A DNA stretch of 64,000 nt. Origin: Chiua virens. Its lineage: Eukaryota > Basidiomycota > Agaricomycetes > Boletales > Boletaceae. Shown piece by piece: positions 22,274-33,037 of this stretch. A program made the translations under genes and the position numbers. The notes beneath the pieces were generated by a model. The model was not told the origin of the DNA. It worked only from the letters and a program-made list of their open reading frames with translations, and did no database searches. Position 1 is the stretch's first letter. Each line of letters starts with the position of its first letter. Location of the stretch: positions 124,001 through 188,000 of the forward strand of contig JAHNUO010000037.1 of the NCBI GenBank assembly GCA_019787685.1. Direction: 5' to 3'.

Positions 22274-23944
22274 TTGACATTTTCCCATATCCTTGGCAAA
22301 CTCCTTGATGGTCCTGATGTGCTCTCCCACTGTCCTGACCACATCACCTTGGAATCCAATAACAACAATGTCACCCTCCTCCCTGATGATGTTTTTATCA
22401 ATCTCATCAGCCTCAACCTCCAAGCCCTCCTCGCCAAATCATCAGCCAATGATCCACTTGTCCTCAATACCTTGAATGCTATGGACGGTGGTCTCCCCTC
22501 ATCCTTCTGTGCCCGCCTCTCTGATTGGAAATATGATGCCGGCATCCTGACCTATCAGGGCTGTGTCTATGTTCCCCCTGACCTGAACCTCTGGCAGCAA
22601 ATCGTTGCTTGCCACCATGACTCCTGCTCTGCCAGACACCCTGGCTTCTTGAAAACCTACCAGCTTTTTGTTGCCAAATTCTGGTGGCTGGGCCTCATCT
22701 CCTTTGTCCACTCCTACATTACTGGTTGCACTGCCTGCCAGCAGCAGAAGGTCAACATGCACCTGACCACACCGCCCCTCTCTCCGATCCCCTCTGCATG
22801 TTCTCGCCCCTTCCAGAACATCTCCATGGACCTCATCATGGATTTGCCCACCTCTGTGGAGGGCTACGATTCCCTTATGGTCATGGTTGATCATGGCCTT
22901 ATGAAGGGGGTAATTTTGTGCCCTACTGTGAAAACCACCAATTCTGCAGGCATAGCCTGCCTCTTTTTCCACAAGGTTTACACTCAATTCAGCCTCTATG
23001 ACAAAATCATCTCCAATCATGGACCGCAATTTGCCTCCACCTTCACCAAGGAACTTGCATGCCTTATCAGTTATCGTCTCTCCCTCTCCACTACCTATTA
23101 CTCCCAGTCCAATGGTGAAACCGAGCATGTCAACCAGGAAGTTGAGACCTACATGTATCTACACATGTATTGCCAAAACAATCCTGCGTCATGGGCTGAC
23201 CTCCTCCCTATGGCTGAATTCGCACACAACCACCACCCTCACTTTGTCACCGGGAAGTCTCTATTCTTCCTGATGATGGGCTATGAATCTCGACCCCTAC
23301 CTGCTATCATAGCAGAAACCAAACTCCCTGCCATTGAGAAATGCCTCAAAATCCTCTTTGCTGCTCATGACGAAGCCCTTACCGCCCACGAACTTGCCCA
23401 CCAAGCCATGAAAGCCCACTCCTTCAAGTTTAAACCCTTTGCCAAGGGAGATCAGGTTTGGTTGGAAGCCCACAATTTGAAATGGGAACCTATCCCCCCC
23501 AAACTCACATTCTGTCGAGAAGGACCTTTTACCATCATGGAAGTCCTTTCTCCACTCACCTACCACCTCTGCCTTCCCAAGACTTGGAAGATCCATCCAG
23601 TCTTCCATGCTTCTCTGTTATCACCTTATCACGAGACAGAAACCTACAGCCCGAATTTCCTGAAACCTCCACCTGACCTTATCGTGGGTGAAGAAGAATA
23701 TGAGATCAAGTGGATCTTGAATCACTCTAAGAACCCACAGAACCACAAGTTCCTGATCCGATGGAAAGGGTACTCTGCAGCATATGACTCATGGGAGCCC
23801 GAAACTAATTTAGGAAACACCAAGGATACAGTCAATGCTTATAAATGTGGTCATCCCACATCCACTCCATCTCTACCCAACCACCACTATGACCACCTTG
23901 CTCCTCACTCAGACCACCACCACCCATCTCTGTCAAAGCAGTAA
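22274..23944 (+). CDS. Integrase-chromodomain ORF of Gypsy B1 (556 aa)
   Basis: A single open frame. It has the HHCC zinc domain (HHDS...RHPG...CTACQQQK, residues ~116-156), and core motifs SMDLIMDLP (first Asp, ~180) and IISNHGPQF (~238), where the usual SD is SN. The Glu region HVNQEVETY lies at ~283, followed by a GPY-like C-terminal region and the chromodomain IKWILNHSK...FLIRWKGYSAAYDSWEPE (~473-515). Loss of the second catalytic Asp predicts no integration activity although the frame is open. Sister D keeps SDHG. Confidence 0.9.
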   Translation: MTFSHILGKLLDGPDVLSHCPDHITLESNNNNVTLLPDDVFINLISLNLQALLAKSSANDPLVLNTLNAMDGGLPSSFCARLSDWKYDAGILTYQGCVYVPPDLNLWQQIVACHHDSCSARHPGFLKTYQLFVAKFWWLGLISFVHSYITGCTACQQQKVNMHLTTPPLSPIPSACSRPFQNISMDLIMDLPTSVEGYDSLMVMVDHGLMKGVILCPTVKTTNSAGIACLFFHKVYTQFSLYDKIISNHGPQFASTFTKELACLISYRLSLSTTYYSQSNGETEHVNQEVETYMYLHMYCQNNPASWADLLPMAEFAHNHHPHFVTGKSLFFLMMGYESRPLPAIIAETKLPAIEKCLKILFAAHDEALTAHELAHQAMKAHSFKFKPFAKGDQVWLEAHNLKWEPIPPKLTFCREGPFTIMEVLSPLTYHLCLPKTWKIHPVFHASLLSPYHETETYSPNFLKPPPDLIVGEEEYEIKWILNHSKNPQNHKFLIRWKGYSAAYDSWEPETNLGNTKDTVNAYKCGHPTSTPSLPNHHYDHLAPHSDHHHPSLSKQ

Positions 23945-25560
23945 TGTCCTACCACTCCTGCTCTACTGCCGACTTTGAGAATGAAATCATCTACTCGGTC
24001 CCCATCTTCACCCTCATTGCATCCATTCCCCACTGCCCACTCCCACCACCAGCGACCCCCATTACCAATGTCTCCTCCCTTTCCTCCAAGTCCTCCCTCA
24101 GAGTCTACCTGACCCCCTTCTCCAGCTGCTTCAGCAGTTGCAGACACTGGATGGGGAGCCCCTCCTCAATGGCCTACTCCTGCTCCTATTCCTAGTCCTG
24201 TTTGTCCACCTATCACATCAGTAGATCTTCTCTACCATTCTCATACGATACGCTCTTCTTCTTCAACCCCTGAGTACTTTCGTTGTATGCATGACCTTAT
24301 CCTAGACCCCACAATGGCCTTTCCCATTGAACACCACCTCAACTTGAACTCCCCCCTGAATGCCTTGTACCTCACCTACCTCCAGTGTGAGTGCCTTACT
24401 TTTGTCCAATCGGACCTCCTCAGCCCCAACCGCAACACCAGCCACCTCTTGGCTGTTGCCGGACAGATCCATGACCACATCCGCGCTTACCTTGAACATG
24501 CCCTGCATCAGATGCAGATGAGCAAATTCCTTGAGGACCTCCACCACTACCAAGCGGAACTCTCCCTGTGCATCGCTGCCTCCTCAGAACCCCTCACCTA
24601 ACCATCCACGCCCTCTGCCTCCTCTGCCCCATTCATGGAAAAGGAGATGATTGCTGTTAGAGACCATGCGACTCAGAGGTAGCCAACTCCGGATCTCCGG
24701 AGTTGTAGCGTCGGACGGGACTTGGCTTCACCGTATGTGGTGTGCCCTTGTCACAGTCTGTCCCTATATTTCAGACATGTGGAGAATGGAGGTAGATATA
24801 TGACTCAACACATAAAGTGGAGTCAAGTGGAGTAAAGACCGTCAAGGTCTTACAGAGTGTTCGGAGTGAGTCGTACAAATAAACTAATATTCAGACTAAG
24901 GGTACACAGTCGGGGTACTACAGTTTATATACTCAGAGTGGAATGGAGATTAGTAACGGAGTTGGTAAGAACTGAGTAAGACGGAAGATCAGGAAACTAC
25001 ATAGCCGGAGGTAAGTTGGGTACTGAGAAAGCTGAAGCTGTGCTCGTAAGCAAGACACAGGTTATGTACTAAAATAAACGAGGAAGCATATATACATAAT
25101 GGAGGTCCAGGATCATGGAGTTGTGTCCTGAGGGTGATTGACCTGGAGTTATGGTCTAAGAGAACCGGAGTTATATCTGGAGGAATGGAGAATGGAGCAG
25201 TATGACAATCACCGCTTACCATGCCGAGGCCAAACATCTTTTTCGGACTGGTCAGGTATCCCTCCCTGACGACCACCCCTGTTACCATGAGGCCTGTTTC
25301 AAGTGCTGAAAAGTTAGGCATATCTGTATTGAATACGGCATGTATCAATGCCCCATTTGCCTCACCTGGTCCCCTGGCCATATCCAGTCCTGGTCCCCTG
25401 GACAACCTCCTCAGGTACACATGCATCCCCCTGGCCAACTGACTTACTCCAGTTGCTGCCAGATCCACTTGGAGCTGACGCTCCCCTCGCCCTGCCATCC
25501 CCTCCAACTTGTCCTTGTCGACAAACTTGTCTTTGTCATCCTGTTATAACCACCATGCCA
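23944..25560 (+). pseudogene. Post-chromodomain zinc-knuckle ORF of Gypsy B1, split by LTR E
   Basis: Downstream of Pol, the sequence encodes a Ser/Pro-rich start, then a helical part (DLILDPTMAFPIEHHLNLNS, HDHIRAYLEHALHQMQMSKF). After LTR E comes a cysteine motif: CFKC, then QCPICLTWSPGHIQSW near 25285-25395. D has the same order with better conserved knuckles. There are stops between parts. Its function is unknown; an RNA- or DNA-binding accessory protein is possible. Confidence 0.6.
24655..25207 (-). repeat. Solo LTR E inside Gypsy B1 (553 bp)
   Basis: In plus coordinates it starts TGTTAGAGACC and ends CAGTATGACA. It is the reverse complement of the LTRs of element E at 33603 and 37383. 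The left flank is ATTGC and the right flank ATCAC, so no perfect duplication is left. It splits the 3' ORF of B1, whose sequence continues on both sides when compared with D. Confidence 0.88.
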
Positions 25561-25668
25561 TACTCCCTGTACCCCCACCTCAACGAGCCCACCACTCTGC
25601 ACCCAGACATTCTGCATATCCTGATTGACACTTGGTGTTCCCATGTGATGACCCTATGAGGAAGACCC

Positions 25669-25879
25669 TTGGTCCTTCAGGTATAGATTCCCAACAGGAC
25701 GCTCTCAGCAACACCTGAGTTCTACCTCGTCTCCACTGTTGGTAATATGCTAACAGCAGTCCTCCTTGAACTCTTTGAGCATACCACATATCAAGTGGTG
25801 GTTGTTCAAGTTATCGCAGCCACTTGAATACTTAGTGATTTTGCAGCTACAACAGGTCCTACCTGGAACTATTGTAACA
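25669..25879 (+). repeat. Truncated 3' LTR of Gypsy B1
   Basis: Only the last 211 bp of the LTR remain, from about TATAGATTCCCAACAGGAC to TGTAACA at 25879. The preceding element tail and U3 region were lost in one deletion. The duplication GTGGC follows directly. Confidence 0.85.
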
Positions 25880-26019
25880 GTGGCTGTGATAACTCAAACA
25901 ACCACCACTTGATACGTGGCATGCTGTAGAGTTTAAATGAGGTGTCTGGTCAGCATAAAGGCTACCAGAGGGTAAAGTGGGACTCAGGAAGTTTCCTAAG
26001 TTGTCTGGTCAAGAATCTA

Positions 26020-26232
26020 CAGTGACTCCAAAAACCATTGCAATAACTAAATGCAACGCAGTGCACGAAGCGCAATGCAAACAGGGGTGAGAATTTCGCT
26101 TAGGTTTGGTGGAGTAAGAGATAGCACCTGCTCTTGGCTACAAAACGGCCCTTGTGGTATGTGATTTGGTTTACAGGATCCCAAGATATGAATGTTTTAA
26201 ATCAAAAACCCCATTGTAACAGTTTTTGTACT
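26020..26232 (+). repeat. Left terminal inverted repeat of the Tc1 element
   Basis: 213 bp, matching the reverse complement of 27371-27583. Long repeats of about 200 bp are known in the IR/DR group of Tc1 elements, where transposase binds at both the outer and inner parts of each repeat. Confidence 0.92.
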
Positions 26233-26255
26233 TTTGAATTGGGATATAGGTTCTC

Positions 26256-27341
26256 ATGATTAAGCTTGAATATTTTGGTTTGTTTGGTGCTACAAACAAA
26301 GATACACATAAGAACATTATGTCTGAGTTTAAAAAAGCTCACAATCAAAAGGCTTCTATCCTTGCTCAGCTTGATGCAGGCCATTCTTCTTGCTATATAT
26401 CTTCCTCTTTGGGTTTTCATTACTCCACTATATGTAGGCTTCGATCTCGGGAGCATCCTAACCTGGAGAAGTCTACTGGTGGCTGTCCATCCAAGCTTTC
26501 TCCTGCTAATATCCACCATGCTATCCATCTCATTTCATCTGGCAAGGCAGAGAATGCTGTCCAAATCACCAAAACCCTCTCCAACATCACCAATCAACCT
26601 CTCCATCCCAATACTATCCATCATCACTTGAAAAAAACTGGCATGAAGGCTGTAGTCAAAAAGAAATGCCCTCTTCTTGTTGCCAGACATTGCAAAGCTC
26701 ATTTGGACTTTGCCTATGCTCATAAGGATTGGACTGTAGAGGATTGGAAGAAGGTAATATGGTCTGATGAGACCAAAATTAATCGCCTAGGGTCAGATGG
26801 GTGCAAATGGGTATGGAAAAAGCCAGGTGAAGGGCTTAATAATAGGCTAGTACAAGGAACTGTGAAGTTTGGAGGAGGTTCCTTGATGATATGGGGCTGC
26901 ATGACTTGGCAAGGAGTTGGCTATGCTGCCAAGATTGATGGTAGGATGGATGGTGACCATTACCTTCAAATTTTGAAGGATGAGCTTATGAATACCATGG
27001 AGCATTATGGTCTTGATCCTCCTAATGTCAACTTTCAGCAGGACAATGACCCCAAGCATACATGTAGAAAGGTCAAGGAGTGGCTAGATGAGCAGGAATT
27101 CAGGACTATGGACTGGCCTGCACAATCTCCTGACATCAACTGCCTTGAACACCTCTTGGGTCATCTCAAAAGAAGACTTGGGGAGCATGAACATTCTCCT
27201 AAGGGAATGGAGGAGTTGTGGCAAAGAGTTGAAGAAGAGTGGGAGAAGATACCAGTGAAGGATGTTCAGAAGTTGATTGAAAGCATGCCTAGAAGGATTC
27301 AAGCAGTGCTTAAAGCCAAAGGAGGCTATACCAAGTACTAA
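26256..27341 (+). CDS. Tc1-type DD34E transposase (361 aa)
   Basis: Cut-and-paste transposase that would excise at TIR ends and insert at TA. The N-terminal half holds paired helix-turn-helix regions (LAQLDAGHSSCYISSSLGFHYSTICRLRS; the second includes NPTHHL-like TIHHHLKKTG). The DDE core has WSDETKI (first Asp, ~170), GGSLMIWGCMTW, FQQDNDPKHT (second Asp, ~262) and SPDINCLEHL (Glu). I count 34 residues between the second Asp and the Glu, i.e. DD34E. There are no stops. An in-frame Met at 26316 (MSEFKKAHNQK) is an alternative start about 20 codons in and could be the true one. Confidence 0.93.
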   Translation: MIKLEYFGLFGATNKDTHKNIMSEFKKAHNQKASILAQLDAGHSSCYISSSLGFHYSTICRLRSREHPNLEKSTGGCPSKLSPANIHHAIHLISSGKAENAVQITKTLSNITNQPLHPNTIHHHLKKTGMKAVVKKKCPLLVARHCKAHLDFAYAHKDWTVEDWKKVIWSDETKINRLGSDGCKWVWKKPGEGLNNRLVQGTVKFGGGSLMIWGCMTWQGVGYAAKIDGRMDGDHYLQILKDELMNTMEHYGLDPPNVNFQQDNDPKHTCRKVKEWLDEQEFRTMDWPAQSPDINCLEHLLGHLKRRLGEHEHSPKGMEELWQRVEEEWEKIPVKDVQKLIESMPRRIQAVLKAKGGYTKY

Positions 27342-27370
27342 AATACCCAAATACACTATATCATAATGAG

Positions 27371-27583
27371 AGTACAAAAACCATTGCAATGGGGTTTTTG
27401 ATTTAAAACATTCATATCTTGTGATCCTGTGAACCAAATCACATGGCACAAGGGCCGTTTTGTAGCCAAGAGCAAGTGCTATCTTTTACTCCACCAAACC
27501 TAAGCGAAATTCTCACCCCTGTTTGCAGTGCGTAACGTGCACTGCGTCGCATTTAGTTATTGCAACGGTTTTTGGAGTCACTG
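27371..27583 (-). repeat. Right terminal inverted repeat of the Tc1 element
   Basis: Mirror of the left repeat, ending GGAGTCACTG before TA. It differs from the left at about 15 scattered positions. Confidence 0.92.
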
Positions 27584-27962
27584 TATACTCTTGGGACCAA
27601 GGGGCAAGGTTGACTTCTATGAAGTCCTAGGGGAGTCGAGAGTACTCAGCTAGATTGTGGAGAACAAGACTAGTGTACAGGAGTATCTCGACAAGCCATT
27701 TATACATAAGGATGGTGCACGGACCAATGGAAAGAATAGGTGACTGAGAAGAGCAGAACTGGCACAATAGGTTGAAAGAGGGAATTGTATAATATGAAGG
27801 TAGCAGATGATAACAAGAATAAATGAGTAAGTGTTCGGGTTGAACAATGCTTAAGTAGGGATCTTACGTAGAACAAGTATGGATGAGCATAATGAGATAC
27901 CTGAAGTATTAAGTATAGCAAAGTAGTACAAGTGAAAGGAAGAAAAGAAAAGAATTGTAACA

Positions 27963-30097
27963 GTGCAATGTAGTGATGACCATTACCATCAAGTGGTATA
28001 TGGCCTTGGGCCCTATATCACTGACTATGAGGAGCAGGCATTGTTGGCCTGTATTGTTTGTAATTGGTGTGCAAGGTGCATTCCTGGATATTATTTAATC
28101 TTCCTCACTATTCTAAATACTAACTTGATATCAAAAGATGCCTGGGTCATTGAAAAAATCTTGATGAAGGTGATTTGTGGTGATCATGTGAACACACCGA
28201 CCTACTGATCAACAAGTTGGATGCTGATGTTCTATGGGATCAATTTAGTATTGTGATCAACCTTGTGGTAAGTCCATTAATGTCACCTTTATTTCACTAA
28301 TGCTCATTTGATTACAGCCTTTTACAAATGACTTCCCACAGGCTGACATATGCTATTTCCTCTCCTTTGACATCCTATATCAATTGATAAAGGGCATATT
28401 CAAGAACCATCTTGTCAAATGGGTGGAAAAGTACCTGGTGTTAATGTATGGCCAAAAATGAGCTGACACCATTTTGGATGAGATTGACTGCTGGTATAAT
28501 CTCTCAATAATTCACTAGAGTGAAGTTTCTGACTCATTCTGAATTCATCAGCATTGCATCAGTGGCATCATTTGCTGATCTCCATCAATTCCCTTAGGGC
28601 CACCATTTCAAACAGTGGACAGGTAATGACTCAAAGGTATTGATGAAAGTGAGTCAAGTCATTGTGGAGTGTGGCTCAATTGTCTGAATTTTATTATCAG
28701 GTATACCTAGTGGCTATTGAAGGCTACATCCCCCATGACATGCTATGCAAATTCTGGGCTTTTCTCAAGTTTTGCTACTTGGTGTGCAAGGACATCATTA
28801 CTCACCCAGACCTTGTACAGTTACAGGATGCACTCTCACATTTCCATCAGTATCACAAGGTATTCAAGAATGCAGGAGTGGTGCAGTCCTTTTCACTTCC
28901 TTGCCAACATTCCCTCTCACACTACTTTGAACTTATTAAGCAGTTTGGGGCACTGAATGATCTGTGCTCCTCTATCACAGAGTTGAAACATATCAAGGCA
29001 GTGAAAAAGCCTTACAGATGGTCAAGCCATCATCAGGCTTTGGGCCAGATACTTGTTATTGATCAATGACTGGATAAACTCACCTCAGCCTGAGTTGACT
29101 TCCAAGCACACAGCACGCTCATTTCACAGGTGGGAGAAACATTTGGTAGATCAAACATTCTCAAAGTCATTGGTATGTATTTTCCTTTGAGCTAGCTAAC
29201 AAATATTAACAAAGATCTAGTTGGATGCAATCAGACTCAGCATGGATCAGTGGATGAACAGCACAACACTCAATTGCTGGAAGAAGACTTATATGCTCAG
29301 GAGGAAACAGCAAGTCACCAGGAGAATCCAAAAGACTCTGAGCCTGTGGATGATCATTGCATTGATGCATTTGTACAACTGGCAAAGACACCTTGTAAGT
29401 GTTCTATTTTTGGCTTGTGTCCAACTGTCATATTCCACACCCAGAGCATTATCATGCAAAGACCATTGGAGAATTAGCTGAAGAACTCAGGATCCCTCAC
29501 CTTCCTTAGCTTGTTCACACATTCTTACACACAAAAATCCATTCAGACAACAATTAACCTTGTACCACATGCCCCTTCTTTGTTGGCAACATCTCAGTGT
29601 TCAACTCAGCATCATCTACTTTTTATGCCCCAAGTGACTTGTGTGGGAAAGAAGGCATACACCAAGAGTACATCCGAGCCTATCCAAACTGGAGGAATGA
29701 GGACCCCTGTCAGGATTGTGTATTTGTTGTCACCAATTCAGATAGCACAGGCTTTCAGGAAATGGATGTTGCATGCATGCTATGTGTTTTTTCTTTTTCA
29801 TTTCAAGGTCTCTTGTACCCTTGTGCTGTCATATGCTGGTTTGACCATGTTGATGATGCCCCAAACAGCAACACTGGCGTGTGGGTAGTCAAGCCCAGTG
29901 TGATGGCCAGGAGACAACCAAAGTTTGCAATTATCCACATTGACTCCATTTTTCATGCTGCTCACCTTATTCCTGTATTTGTGGCAGCCCCACAGCTCCT
30001 ATCTCAAGGAATTCACCCACATCAATCATACAACCATTTCTGTTTGTTCTATGTCAACAAATTTGCTGACCACCATGCCTTTGCAATGGCCTTCTAG
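27963..30097 (+). pseudogene. Plavaka-type transposase, C-terminal half
   Basis: It continues directly from 19701 once LTR B is removed. Motifs in order: VVYGLGPYITDYEEQALLACIV with CxxC-like NWCARC; AIEGYIPHDMLCKFWAFLKFCYLV; FSLPCQHSLSHYFELIKQFGALNDLCSSITELKHIKAV; and at the end NSASSTFYAPSDLCG, TGVWVVKPS, FAIIHIDSIFHAAHLIPVF and YVNKFADHHAFA. These match the conserved C-terminal half of Agaricomycete Plavaka-type proteins. Intron-like gaps and several stops are present. There is almost no CpG, a sign of great age or heavy methylation. Confidence 0.7.
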
Positions 30098-30624
30098 CCC
30101 ACAAATGCTGCATAGTGGTGCTAACCTACTATGAATATTGGCTATGAAAATCACTCTGCTAGTACTTTCCCCTCACTTTCTGAGCTTGCCACAACACTCT
30201 GGGTCCAGGGACTGTTCTTCAAACTATGCTATCTCAAAGCTATGCAGTCAATGATTCCAGTCCTCATCAATAATGCTCTTTTCCTACTTCCCCCGCTTCC
30301 TTCCCCTCTTCTCTCCCCTATCATGCAATTTCCTGGCATTGTAGCCAAGCTCTCTGATCTTCTGGTGTGCATTCCTTATTGACTGACAATGGACCCCCTA
30401 TGGACATGAGCAAACATCCACTCTACCAGAAGTATTCCCTCTCTTCATACTCTGATCATCATATGTTACTTAGTTTTGTATCAGTACTTTAGTTGTTTTT
30501 AATGCTTTAGTTGCTTTTAATTCTTTTGTCTACACAATAATGCCGAAATCAATCATCTTGCATTACTTTCATTACTTTTAGGCTTTTCATACTTTTAGTG
30601 ACATTTATATAATGCTAAAGCACA

Positions 30625-30660
30625 TAAAAGCAAAAAAAGTAACTTGTGAATTTACTGATG
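30625..30660 (-). repeat. Right terminal inverted repeat of the Plavaka-type element
   Basis: Read inward it is CATCAGTAAATTCACAAG then TTACTTTTTTTGC, matching the left end. The AT-rich region inside it (30475-30640) repeats CTTTTAG/CTAAAAG motifs, as at 11730-11950. The stretch 30098-30625 has no gene that I can support. Confidence 0.58.
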
Positions 30661-31207
30661 GCCCCTTACTGTAAGAAAACATGCACAAGTGGCACAGTGC
30701 CACCTCAATGCAGCACAACATGGCATGCAGTGAAGAACTTCAGCAATCTCACCCAACCCAGTATGATAAGCATGGCAATGAATCAAAACTCTTAAACAAC
30801 AAGTTTGACTCATTACAGACAAGAAATCTAGTCAACATTGTCTGTCTCTTTGTGCATTGGTCAGATTTTTGATTCAAATTGCCAAATTTAGAAGGGTGTG
30901 AGCCACCAATTTCACACATTCACAACAGGATTAAAGCACAATGGTGTGCAAGGCTTACATATAAAATGTCAATGGACAAATGAGATTTCTTTACTAACAA
31001 ACACATGTTGAGAAAAGTGGGTATGTAGACTACATATACTCAAACTTGAAGTCTCCTGTTGGTTTTATTACCTTTGAGAACACACCATGAATATCTCATC
31101 AGTGGCATAACAGCATCTCAATTTAGAACTATTCTTCCAGGCTAATTGCCTGCTGTGTGACAGACTCAGACTCATTGCGACATTTTAAGCCTGTTGCCAC
31201 CTCAGAC
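30661..31207. other. Spacer between the Plavaka-type element and the hAT element
   Basis: 547 bp with almost no CpG and no coding signal. If nothing else intervened, this is the sequence that lay upstream of SPO7 before the hAT insertion. Confidence 0.5.
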
Positions 31208-31433
31208 CAGTGTTCTGCTGATCAGTAAATGTTCACAAAAGTTAGTGAAAGTTCATGTATGAACTTTCCCATGAACTCAAGTGAACTGAACATGAGCAGT
31301 ACCAGAAGTCTAACCTGGGAGTTATGTAATCACATCCTATTGGCTATTATAGTATAGCTACTGCATGCTTGCCAACAATGTGACAGTGCTGATTTGGATG
31401 ACAGTAACTTGGAACTGATTACTCTACTAACAT

Positions 31434-32540
31434 TTATTCTACCTGAGAGTGATTCAGGTCATTGATACCTTCTGCATCCAGATCAAGAAGCTGATATAAC
31501 TCAAGATCATCATCTAAGCACTGAACAGCAGTTTTGTAAAACAACCCAAGCCAAGACTCTGCTTTTGACTCAGAGTAATCCAAGAGTATCTTGATGGAAA
31601 TTGGGTTGTATTGTGGTGATGCTGGGAAACTCAGAGTCTGTTCTTCCTCATCTGAAATAGCCTGAATGAGACTTTCAGCCACCTCACAGATCCCATGGCT
31701 CCAAGTCTGAGTCAAGCTTTGATCTGTGTTAGCATCACCACCATGACTGGCCCCATCGTGTCCTCAACTGGTCATGTCATTACCAGAAGGTACCATCTCA
31801 CTAGACTCTATGGTGCCAGCCTCTGGGTCCATAGCTGGCTCAGACTTTTCATCAGCATGCTGGCATTTAAGATGCTGTTTGACAGTATTGGCACAGATGT
31901 GTTCTTCATGCACATACAATTTGAGTTCTGCAATCCAGGTAAGATTCTTGGTCAATAGTCAATTGTGCCATTTGATCAGGATACCACCAAAGACACTAAA
32001 GAGGCATTCACCAGATGCTGAATTGGGGAAGATGGACACTATACAGCATGCAATTTTGTGTAATGGCCTAGGTTCAGAACCAGGGTGTGAGGAGGCATTC
32101 CACACATCAAGTGCATTGACTGGGGTAGGCTATCAGAAAAAAAATTGAATATCAGGAAAGAAATGTGAAGACATGAAACAACAATACTTATTGCTGCCTT
32201 TGCATGGGCTAAGACAGCACTTTTGTACATTTCTATATATGCAAATTCACAGGATAATGCCAGATATTTTTCTAAATCAGTGAAAAGGTTGAGTGGTGCA
32301 GGTATGTTGTAAAAGTATAGCCAGAGATGGCCAAAAAGAGCTGCTAATCCAGCATGAGTGGTCAAAGGAATCTTGCTGAATGGTGCCACTTTATAAAACA
32401 AATTTACAATGACAGCCGCAATAAAGACATCCTGGTCATAATTTGCCCACCAGCACTCAGCACTCTCAAGGACAGCTGTACATGCAGGAGCATCATCCAA
32501 GTCCACAAGTTTAGAATATCAAAAATATAGAAACCTGAAT
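31434..32540 (-). pseudogene. hAT transposase, C-terminal part
   Basis: Minus strand, 32506-32039: AECWWANYDQDVFIAAVIVNLFYK, then LAALFGHLWLYFYN and LFTDLEKYLALSCEFA. This is the region of Agaricomycete hAT proteins just before the dimerisation domain. After an intron-like gap come 31955-31764 and 31715-31434 (SWLGLFYKTA, acidic tail). hAT transposases use an RNase H-fold DDE centre and this C-terminal part for dimers. Stops and frame changes make it inactive. Confidence 0.72.
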
Positions 32541-32636
32541 GGGATCACTACATGCTCAGGTTGTGCATGAGTAGCTTGGTATATATTTGTCATGAGCACA
32601 ATTGGTTCAAGCAGGTTCTTCTACCTACATTAACAC

Positions 32637-33032
32637 TGAAACAACCTAGATCAAAGACTAGACTGTAAAGTGTAGTTGAACATGAGAGGTGGTTCAGTCC
32701 AATCCAAGAGGCGAAAACTCCAAGAGAATTTTGTTAGAGCTCTCTGGACTGAATTCATGGGGTTTATATACTACATGGATGTTGAGGTTCTAATCTGAGT
32801 CTAAACTACATATGTAGATAAGCATAAAGCATCCTATTGGATGATAAGGTATGAATCATAATGAGTCAGTGATAAGGTAAATGAATAGATAGAAGCATAT
32901 GTGTGTGATATTGTGGCAGCCAATCAGATGTGTTCCTTTGGACAGCCTTGCATGAGGCAAAGTATACCATAATGGTTTTAGAAAGAATTGAAGGTGTAGT
33001 CTGTTAAGGGATGAAATGTTGGAATCATAACA
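32637..33032 (-). repeat. Solo LTR A4 in the hAT element (396 bp)
   Basis: In plus coordinates it begins TGAAACAACCTAG and ends ATCATAACA. It aligns to the A2 5' LTR and lacks the same 37-bp segment. The flanks are AACAC (32632-32636) and CACAC (33033-33037), 4 of 5. It splits the hAT transposase. Confidence 0.87.
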
Positions 33033-33037
33033 CACAC

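Larger units (their letters stand above)
19762..25879 (+). mobile_element. Ty3/Gypsy retrotransposon B1, RT-deleted, inside LTR B
   Basis: 5' LTR 19762-20412, Gag, a protease-RNase H fusion, integrase plus chromodomain, a 3' zinc-knuckle frame, and a truncated 3' LTR ending at 25879. The flanking duplication GTGGC is perfect (19757-19761 and 25880-25884). Compared with sister element D, about 1.3 kb of RT is missing. The 3' tail, polypurine tract and most of the 3' LTR U3 are also missing. A solo LTR E (24655-25207) is nested in it. Confidence 0.92.
26020..27583 (+). mobile_element. Tc1/mariner element (1564 bp), structurally complete
   Basis: It is flanked by TA on both sides (26018-26019 and 27584-27585) and has ends CAGTGACTCCAAAAACC in inverted orientation. 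The terminal inverted repeats are about 213 bp and roughly 93 percent alike. It holds one uninterrupted transposase gene. It is inserted in the outer LTR B. Of all elements in the window it looks closest to functional, apart from the differences between its two ends. Confidence 0.95.
19702..27962 (-). repeat. Solo LTR B (outer), split by Gypsy B1 and Tc1
   Basis: In plus coordinates the pieces are 19702-19761, 25880-26019 and 27586-27962. Together they make one LTR B in minus orientation, starting TGTTATGG and ending TGTAACA. The 5-bp flanks are GTGCA (19697-19701) and GTGCA (27963-27967), a perfect duplication. B1 is inserted with duplication GTGGC, and Tc1 with TA. It was therefore a solo LTR before both hits. 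Confidence 0.9.
11686..30660 (+). mobile_element. Large degraded Plavaka-type DNA transposon with nested insertions
   Basis: The boundaries are a pair of inverted ends: about 29 of 36 positions match between 11686-11721 and the reverse complement of 30625-30660, and similarity continues inward. Both ends carry clusters of CTTTTAG/CTAAAAG, which may be subterminal transposase sites. Inside are a plus-strand Plavaka-like transposase and a divergent minus-strand companion gene. Removing the nested insertions (F0, MITE, LTR A3, LTR B with B1 and Tc1) leaves about 8.9 kb. I found no clear target-site duplication. Family assignment rests on remembered transposase motifs. Confidence 0.65.

Noticed and set aside
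22499..23128. Minus-strand open frame over B1 integrase (209 aa)
   Set aside because: Same reason: antisense of an integrase with clear motifs on the plus strand.
24650..25212. Target duplication of the solo LTR E in B1
   Set aside because: ATTGC and ATCAC match at only 3 of 5; insertion is instead supported by continuity with Gypsy D.
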